From an uncultured Bacteroidales bacterium (GTDB taxonomy: Bacteria; Bacteroidota; Bacteroidia; Bacteroidales; UBA932), in NCBI GenBank assembly GCA_934702165.1, contig CAKUYG010000065.1:1-10467 (forward strand): a DNA stretch of 10,467 nt, in the 5' to 3' direction. Both the position numbers and the translations under genes were made by a program. Positions 5,698 to 10,467 of this stretch are shown here, piece after piece (positions within the stretch are counted from its first letter, which is position 1; each line of letters opens with the position of its first letter). The notes beneath the pieces were generated by a model that worked only from the letters and a program-made list of their open reading frames with translations, searched no databases and had not been told where the DNA came from.

Positions 5698-6593
5698 TGA
5701 TTCATAGCAAAGGGTTCAGGCTTACGTTTGCATTTGTGGCGGCATTCTTGCTGTCCACATTTTTTGCCTGCGCCCAGTTCAGGGACGAGGCGTTTTCCCA
5801 GCAGTACAACTCAGATCCCGCCGACAAGGTGGACACCACCGACGTGCTCTTCTCTTTCAAAGAATACATCGGCGGTCTCAAGCACCAGAGGCAGATCAAG
5901 ATGGGGACAATGGCCATGGGCTCGGCAGTCATGATCGGAGGCTGCCAGATCTACAACAAGCAGTACTGGAAACTGCCCATTGTCTACGGTACGATCGGCG
6001 GAAGCCTCGGTGCCGGAATCTATCTCAACACACAAGGCAGGCACGATGCGGCAAAATGGTGCTTCATCGGCGCAGGACTTGCCTATTGGGGGACAATGAT
6101 GGACGGGGTGCTCAACTACAGCCCGGCCGAATACCCACATGCCGGAAAGGCGACGATGTATTCAATACTCATCCCGGGGCTCGGACAGATCTACAACCGG
6201 GAGTATTGGAAACTGCCGCTCTATCTCGGAGCCATGGCCGCCGGCATCCACTACTACTCCGACTTCTCCCGCAACTTCCAGAGATTCCGCAACATATACA
6301 TCGAGGCTACAGACAGCGAACACGAGTACACAGGCCCCATTACAGCCGACCAGGCCCTCTATTACCGCAATGTGTACCGGCGTTACCGCGACTACGCCCT
6401 GCTTATCACGGCAGCCGTATATCTGCTTCAGGTGATGGACGCCAACGTGTTCTCATACATGCACAATTTCGAGGTGGACGATGACATCTCACTCAATCTT
6501 GCCCCAACTGTAATGGCTCCGGACTGCCAGCTGGCATCTGCCGGGGGATTCAGCCGTCCGGCGTTCGGGCTGAGAATTGGAATGAATTTTTGA
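5697..6593 (+). CDS. DUF5683 family exported/membrane protein
   Basis: Function unknown. This family is commonly found between parB and a lytic transglycosylase in Bacteroidota, as here. Of 298 residues, 1-26 form a signal peptide (hydrophobic core F-V-A-A-F-L-L-S, A-C-A before Gln27, an A-x-A site for signal peptidase I; Cys25 is not in a good lipobox). Several hydrophobic, glycine-rich segments follow (about 70-83, 94-110, 121-135, 155-163, 173-187 and 233-246), so the mature protein probably sits in a membrane. The motif Q-I-Y-N-[KR]-[QE]-Y-W-K-L-P occurs twice (84-94 and 164-174), each followed by a small hydrophobic stretch, which suggests internal duplication. The ATG shares one base with the parB stop (TGATG), so translation is probably coupled. 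Context suggests an envelope role tied to growth or division, but that is inference. Confidence 0.85.
   Translation: MIHSKGFRLTFAFVAAFLLSTFFACAQFRDEAFSQQYNSDPADKVDTTDVLFSFKEYIGGLKHQRQIKMGTMAMGSAVMIGGCQIYNKQYWKLPIVYGTIGGSLGAGIYLNTQGRHDAAKWCFIGAGLAYWGTMMDGVLNYSPAEYPHAGKATMYSILIPGLGQIYNREYWKLPLYLGAMAAGIHYYSDFSRNFQRFRNIYIEATDSEHEYTGPITADQALYYRNVYRRYRDYALLITAAVYLLQVMDANVFSYMHNFEVDDDISLNLAPTVMAPDCQLASAGGFSRPAFGLRIGMNF
5946..6218 (+). repeat. Internal duplicated motif in the DUF5683 gene
   Basis: Two 33-base segments, 5946-5978 and 6186-6218, both encode Q-I-Y-N-[KR]-[QE]-Y-W-K-L-P. They begin with the same 12 bases (CAGATCTACAAC) and also share GGAAACTGCC near the end. Similarity continues at protein level in the hydrophobic glycine/alanine-rich stretch after each copy. 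The second copy keeps a P-G-L-G before the motif; the first has I-G-G-C instead. Confidence 0.8.
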
Positions 6594-6595
6594 CG

Positions 6596-8215
6596 ATGAC
6601 AAGAACGACAGCAATAATCCTAACATCTCTACTGCTCTCCATGCCGGCTGTGCATGCACAGGGCATCTCAGATTTTTTCAAGCGCCCCAGCCGTAAAGCT
6701 CTCCAGACCGAAAACAGCGCCCTCAAGGCCAGCCTCGACTCGCTCCAGGCCCTTGTGGACAGCCTTGAGGAGAGACGCTACATAGAAGACAACGAGCTGC
6801 GTGCCGTGATCGAAGGGAACAGCGCAGCAGAGGCGGAAGACAGCATAGAATACACCGCAGAAGTGAGCGACAGCCTCCTTCACCTCTGGTACAAAAACTC
6901 ATTTGCCGGTGATGCCGACTCGGTATCGGAATTCGACATGGATTCCGTGCGCTTCTCCTCCAATGTCTCCGACCAGGAGATGATAGACAGGCTCAGCGCA
7001 ATGAACTCCTTCATCACCCTTCCATTCAACGACAACGTCAAGAACTACATCATCCTCTACTCGGAGAAGATGCCAGGCAGGATGAGCCGCGTCATGGGAC
7101 TGAGCAGCTATTATTTCCCCATGTTTGAAGACGTTCTCAACCGCTACGGGCTTCCGCTTGAGCTGAAGTACATGGCCGTGATAGAGTCGATGCTCAACCC
7201 TGTGGCCACTTCCCGTGCCGGCGCCAGAGGCATCTGGCAGTTCATGTACAACACCGCACGCAACTACGGTCTTGAGATCAACTCCTTCGTTGACGAGAGG
7301 CTCGATGTCGAGAAAGCCATGGACGCAGCCGCACGCTACCTGCGCGACGCATACAAGATATTCGGGGACTGGGCACTGGCCATCAGTTCATACAACTGCG
7401 GTGCCGGCAACGTCTCCAAAGCCATCAGGAGAGCTGGAGGCAGCCGTGACTTCTGGAGCATCTACCCGTATCTTCCGAGAGAGACGAGAGGATACGTGCC
7501 GGCATTTGTGGGAGCCATGTATGCCATGACATACCACAAAGAATATGGAATCGTACCGCAGAATGTGGGGATGCCGGCCCAGACCGACACCTTCGAGATC
7601 CACAAGAACCTCCACTTCGTGCAGATCAACTCCGTGGTTGGAGTGCCGATGGACGCCCTGAAGAACCTTAATCCGCAGTACGTGCATGAAATCATCCCGG
7701 GCAACAGCAAGGGCTATATCCTGAAGCTCCCATACACCTGGACAAATGCATTCCTGGAGGCCGACAGGGACTCCCTCTACAGTTTCAAGGCCGACTCCCT
7801 GATGAGTCAGAAAGTCCTCAAGGATGTTAGCCGAAAAGGTAGCCGTCCTGCAGGCCAGCAGCGCATCGCTTACAAGGTCAAGAGCGGAGATTATCTTGGC
7901 CGCATCGCCTCCCGCTACGGGGTGAGCGTCAACCAGATAAAGAAGTGGAACAACCTCAAATCCGCCAACATCCGCGCAGGGCAGACGCTTTACATCTACG
8001 GAGCCACCAAAAATCCGTCATCGGCGAAATCCTCGTCATCCACCAAATCATCCGCTTCCGGCAGGACAAGCACATACACCGTACGCCAGGGCGATTCCCT
8101 CTACAATATCGCGAAACTATACCCTGGTGTAAGCGCTGAAAACATCAAGAAAGCCAACGGCATGAAGAGCGACAAGATAAGGCCGGGGCAGAAGCTGAAG
8201 ATTCCACTTCCATAG
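6596..8215 (+). CDS. MltD-like lytic transglycosylase with LysM repeats
   Basis: Exported enzyme that cleaves the MurNAc-GlcNAc bond of peptidoglycan, leaving 1,6-anhydro ends. In 539 residues: signal peptide 1-21 (V-H-A before Gln22), a heptad-like coiled coil (about 35-62, L-x-x-E-N-S-A-L-K-A-S-L pattern), an acidic linker, the SLT catalytic domain (about 155-310) with A-V-I-E-S (catalytic Glu197), G-I-W-Q-F (212-216) and N-C-G-A-G-N (267-272), then a degenerate LysM-like unit (about 333-378) and two clear LysM domains (about 425-468 and 493-537) for glycan binding, separated by a Ser/Lys-rich linker (473-488). This is the MltD-type (family 1D) architecture. The ATG at 6596, two bases after the upstream stop, is preferred over an in-frame TTG at 6590 that overlaps that stop. 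It is the last gene of the par operon; no (p)ppGpp synthase gene follows it, although I recall one at this place in some relatives. Confidence 0.94.
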   Translation: MTRTTAIILTSLLLSMPAVHAQGISDFFKRPSRKALQTENSALKASLDSLQALVDSLEERRYIEDNELRAVIEGNSAAEAEDSIEYTAEVSDSLLHLWYKNSFAGDADSVSEFDMDSVRFSSNVSDQEMIDRLSAMNSFITLPFNDNVKNYIILYSEKMPGRMSRVMGLSSYYFPMFEDVLNRYGLPLELKYMAVIESMLNPVATSRAGARGIWQFMYNTARNYGLEINSFVDERLDVEKAMDAAARYLRDAYKIFGDWALAISSYNCGAGNVSKAIRRAGGSRDFWSIYPYLPRETRGYVPAFVGAMYAMTYHKEYGIVPQNVGMPAQTDTFEIHKNLHFVQINSVVGVPMDALKNLNPQYVHEIIPGNSKGYILKLPYTWTNAFLEADRDSLYSFKADSLMSQKVLKDVSRKGSRPAGQQRIAYKVKSGDYLGRIASRYGVSVNQIKKWNNLKSANIRAGQTLYIYGATKNPSSAKSSSSTKSSASGRTSTYTVRQGDSLYNIAKLYPGVSAENIKKANGMKSDKIRPGQKLKIPLP

Positions 8216-8216
8216 A

Positions 8217-8229
8217 TAGGGGAACCCTA
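8217..8229. terminator. Short hairpin between convergent genes (weak)
   Basis: TAGGG (8217-8221) and CCCTA (8225-8229) form a perfect 5-base stem with a GAA loop. It lies between the transglycosylase stop and the aldehyde dehydrogenase stop, which it overlaps. It could act for both strands, but no T-tract follows on either side, so efficient termination is doubtful. Only 11 bases separate the two genes, and no better terminator is present. Confidence 0.25.
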
Positions 8230-9591
8230 AGCAAGCAGTTTCTTTATCAGGGAGAAAAACCTGTAAGGCATATACCTTAAAGGCACATCAATGCTGCGCG
8301 GCGAGCACAGCACGGAGCGGGTATGGGAGAATGCAAGGAAACTCTCCTTTCCATGGTAATGTCCCATACCGGAATTGCCGACTCCGCCGAAAGGCAGGGA
8401 AGGATTGGCAATGTGCATTATGGTGTCATTGATGCACGCACCGCCGGAGCTTGTACGGCGAATTAGATTCCAGCCTTTTCTTTCTTCCCCGAAATAATAG
8501 AGAGCCAATGGCTTAGCTCTTGACAGTATAAAGTCAACGGCCTCATCCAGACTGTCATATTCAAGCAACGGAAAGACAGGGCCGAAGATCTCATCCTGCA
8601 TCACCGGGGAGTCCGGCCGGACACCACCAAGAAGCGTCGGCTCGACATATAGTTCAGTTTTATCGGTATGTCCACCAGCAAGTATTTCACCTTCAGACAG
8701 ATAAGAAACAACTCGGGAAAAAGCGCGTTCACCGGACATCCTTGCGTAGTACATGCTCCGCTCCGGATGCCTACCCAGAAGCGCGCAAACAGCGTCTTTG
8801 AATTTCCGAACAAAGTCCTCTTTGAGCCCTCTTCGTATAAGGATATAGTCCGGTGCGATGCAGGTCTGTCCGGCATTGATGACCTTTCCCCACACCACAC
8901 GCCTTGCTGCTACAGCCATATCAGCTCCGTCATCGATGATGCAGGGGCTCTTGCCTCCAAGTTCAAGTACTACCGGGGTCAGATTTTTGGCGGCAGCCTC
9001 CATAGCCACCTTCCCGAGCGCTGGGCTGCCTGTGAGGAAAATCAGATCATAGCGCTCCGCAAGCAAGGCTTCGTTGACCTCCCGATGCCCTTGGAAATGC
9101 GCTATATATTCCGGTGCAAAACACTCATCGAGCATCTTGCCGAGAACCTCACTCACATTAGGGGCATGAGGGGAGAATTTCAGTACTGCGGTGCACCCGG
9201 CGGCGATTGCTCCCACGAGTGGATTAAGGGCAAGCTGGACCGGATAATTCCACGGAGAGACTATCAGCACTGTACCAAGAGGTTCTGTCACAATATAACT
9301 TCTTGACGGAAAACACGAAAGTGGAGTGCGGCAACGTTTCCTCGAGGCCCAGCGGCCAAGATTCCTTATGGCGTCTTTGATTTCACCACGCACAATGCTG
9401 ACTTCCGTCAGGAAAGCTTCCTCCTTTGACTTATGAAGATCCTTCCACAGAGCTTCATACAGAGCCTCTTCCCATTTATCAAGAGCAGCGTCCAGCTTTT
9501 TCAGCGTGTCGCGCCGATAATCCAGTACGAGGGTGGACCCGCTCCGGAAAAAGTCGCGCTGAGCCTTGATGGTCTGCGGTATGGTCATCAT
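8227..9591 (-). CDS. Aldehyde dehydrogenase, class 3-like (NAD(P)-dependent)
   Basis: Oxidises aldehydes, typically medium- or long-chain fatty or aromatic ones in class 3, to carboxylic acids with NAD(P)+. The 454 residues (numbered from the chosen start) hold S-P-W-N-Y-P (112-117, Asn115 stabilises the transition state), G-S-P-A-L-G-K (188-194) in the Rossmann region, L-E-L-G-G-K-S-P (209-216, general base Glu210), N-A-G-Q-T-C (239-244, nucleophile Cys244) and E-I-F-G-P (334-338). S-G-M-G-x-Y-H-G-K and a hydrophobic C-terminal tail are characteristic of ALDH3. All catalytic residues are present. The ATG at 9591 overlaps the rarA stop by four bases (ATGA); the adjacent ATG at 9588 would give a one-base overlap, and a TTG at 9612 is less likely. 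It is apparently cotranscribed with and translationally coupled to rarA. Its natural substrate cannot be read from the sequence. Confidence 0.93.
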   Translation of the reverse strand: MMTIPQTIKAQRDFFRSGSTLVLDYRRDTLKKLDAALDKWEEALYEALWKDLHKSKEEAFLTEVSIVRGEIKDAIRNLGRWASRKRCRTPLSCFPSRSYIVTEPLGTVLIVSPWNYPVQLALNPLVGAIAAGCTAVLKFSPHAPNVSEVLGKMLDECFAPEYIAHFQGHREVNEALLAERYDLIFLTGSPALGKVAMEAAAKNLTPVVLELGGKSPCIIDDGADMAVAARRVVWGKVINAGQTCIAPDYILIRRGLKEDFVRKFKDAVCALLGRHPERSMYYARMSGERAFSRVVSYLSEGEILAGGHTDKTELYVEPTLLGGVRPDSPVMQDEIFGPVFPLLEYDSLDEAVDFILSRAKPLALYYFGEERKGWNLIRRTSSGGACINDTIMHIANPSLPFGGVGNSGMGHYHGKESFLAFSHTRSVLCSPRSIDVPLRYMPYRFFSLIKKLLA

Positions 9592-10467
9592 TTCGGATAA
9601 TACTTTGGCCAACAGGATTTGAGGTAGAGTTTCAGCGAATCTTCATGCTTGTTCTCCTGAGGCTGATAGAACACTCGTCCGGCAAACTCTTCAGGCATAT
9701 ATTCCTGATCAGCAAAATGCCCGGGGAAGTCGTGCGCATACTTGTACCCGTCAGAGTACCCGAGTTCTGCCATCAGCTTGGTCGGGGCATTGCGCAGATA
9801 CAGAGGTACCGCAGCAAGAGAATTGCTTTTTGCTGCAGCAAGAGCCGCATCTATAGCAAGATAAGCCGAATTGCTTTTGGGAGAGCTCGCCAGATAAATA
9901 GCACATTCACTAAGCGGAATACGTGCCTCGGGCATGCCGATACTGTGTACAATCCTGAAAGTGGCGTCGGCAAGCAGCAAGGCGTTCGGGTTAGCAAGAC
10001 CTATATCCTCCGCAGCGAGAATGCAGAGACGCCGTGCAATAAAAAGCGGGTCTTCACCTCCATCCAGCATTCTTGCCATCCAATAAACCGCCGCGTTGGG
10101 ATCTGAACCCCGGACACTCTTGATAAAAGCAGAGATTATATCGTAGTGCATCTCTCCACCTTTGTCATATATCGCCACATTGTCCTGAAGGCACGATGTG
10201 ACCGTAATGTTGTCTATCACAGCCTTTTCCTGGCCGGAAGCGGCATCGATGACAAGTTCAAGGATATTGAGAAGTTTGCGGGCATCTCCGCCGCTGTGCC
10301 TGAAGAGCGCCTCGGTCTCGCGAACCTCAATCTTCTTGTGCTTAAGCACTTCGTCCTCCGACAATGCCCTGTCGAGAAGCATCTGCAGGTCCTTCACTTC
10401 AAGGCTCTTGAGCACAAAGACCTGACAACGGGACAGAAGAGGGGTAATGACTTCAAAAGACGGATTT
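9588..10467 (-). CDS. rarA: Replication-associated recombination protein RarA (MgsA), C-terminal part
   Basis: AAA+ ATPase of the clamp-loader clade (MgsA/WRNIP1 family) that acts at stalled or damaged replication forks. The window holds about 292 C-terminal residues; the P-loop and Walker B lie beyond the right edge. Visible at the start is N-P-S-F-E followed by L-L-S-R-C (10-14 of the visible part), the S-R-C arginine-finger motif of clamp loaders, then the sensor 2 region G-G-D-A-R-K-L-L-N (59-67). The RarA-specific helical and tetramerisation region follows, with F-I-K-S-V-R-G-S-D-P-N-A-A-V-Y-W, A-A-E-D-I-G-L-A-N-P and Y-L-R-N-A-P-T near their usual order. The reading frame is open to the window edge, so the first Met-like codon inside the window (GTG at 10415) is internal, not the start. 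The stop overlaps the aldehyde dehydrogenase start in an ATGATG sequence. Confidence 0.95.
   Translation of the reverse strand, partial: NPSFEVITPLLSRCQVFVLKSLEVKDLQMLLDRALSEDEVLKHKKIEVRETEALFRHSGGDARKLLNILELVIDAASGQEKAVIDNITVTSCLQDNVAIYDKGGEMHYDIISAFIKSVRGSDPNAAVYWMARMLDGGEDPLFIARRLCILAAEDIGLANPNALLLADATFRIVHSIGMPEARIPLSECAIYLASSPKSNSAYLAIDAALAAAKSNSLAAVPLYLRNAPTKLMAELGYSDGYKYAHDFPGHFADQEYMPEEFAGRVFYQPQENKHEDSLKLYLKSCWPKYYPK

Noticed and set aside
6590..6595. TTG start for the transglycosylase overlapping the DUF5683 stop
   Set aside because: The ATG two codons later (6596) is a better start and leaves a normal signal peptide.
8012..8059. TC-rich low-complexity stretch in the transglycosylase gene
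   Set aside because: It encodes the flexible Ser/Lys-rich linker between LysM domains, which is common in such proteins, and needs no other explanation.
8668..9306. A 212-codon open frame opposite the aldehyde dehydrogenase
   Set aside because: It is antisense to a gene with all its catalytic motifs, and it has no recognisable domain, promoter or start context.
9592..9612. TTG start for the aldehyde dehydrogenase inside rarA
   Set aside because: It adds seven residues that are not expected in the family, and two adjacent ATG codons sit exactly at the rarA stop.

Overview
The window looks like core chromosome of a Bacteroidales-type bacterium (phylum Bacteroidota) with moderately high GC content. 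Three observations support this. Start codons lack a convincing Shine-Dalgarno sequence. Several starts are preceded by the Bacteroidota -7 promoter box TAnnTTTG. The gene block parA-parB-DUF5683-LysM lytic transglycosylase is typical of the phylum. I cannot name a genus. No tRNA, rRNA, CRISPR array, insertion sequence or phage gene was seen.

Layout, left to right. Positions 1-74 hold the last codons of an unidentified plus-strand gene, followed by a strong intrinsic terminator (96-138). A promoter whose upstream box lies in the terminator T-tract drives an AraJ-like MFS exporter (208-1347). A second well-formed promoter (1360-1390) drives the GTPase Obg (1411-2403), which overlaps a PAP2-family membrane phosphatase (2382-3005). 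That gene meets, tail to tail with a 32-base overlap, a minus-strand diacylglycerol-kinase-family lipid kinase (2974-3930). A 52-base divergent spacer separates the kinase from a plus-strand operon: parA (3983-4759), parB (4756-5697), a DUF5683 envelope protein (5697-6593) and an MltD-like lytic transglycosylase (6596-8215). Its genes overlap or nearly touch. After an 11-base convergent gap come two minus-strand genes: a class 3-like aldehyde dehydrogenase (8227-9591) and, overlapping its start, rarA (9588 to beyond the right edge).

How the genes may work together. Obg (ribosome assembly and stress GTPase), ParA/ParB (chromosome origin segregation), the transglycosylase (peptidoglycan cleavage) and RarA (replication-fork rescue) are all growth and cell-cycle functions. 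The PAP2 phosphatase and the lipid kinase have chemically opposite family activities: one removes a phosphate from lipid phosphates, the other adds one to lipid acceptors. They sit convergently with overlapping 3' ends.

I found no clearly novel system. The points most worth a second look are the opposed lipid phosphatase/kinase pair with overlapping ends, the tight divergent promoter region that may give a leaderless kinase mRNA, the duplicated motif in the DUF5683 protein, the aldehyde dehydrogenase coupled to rarA, and an Obg with no C-terminal extension.
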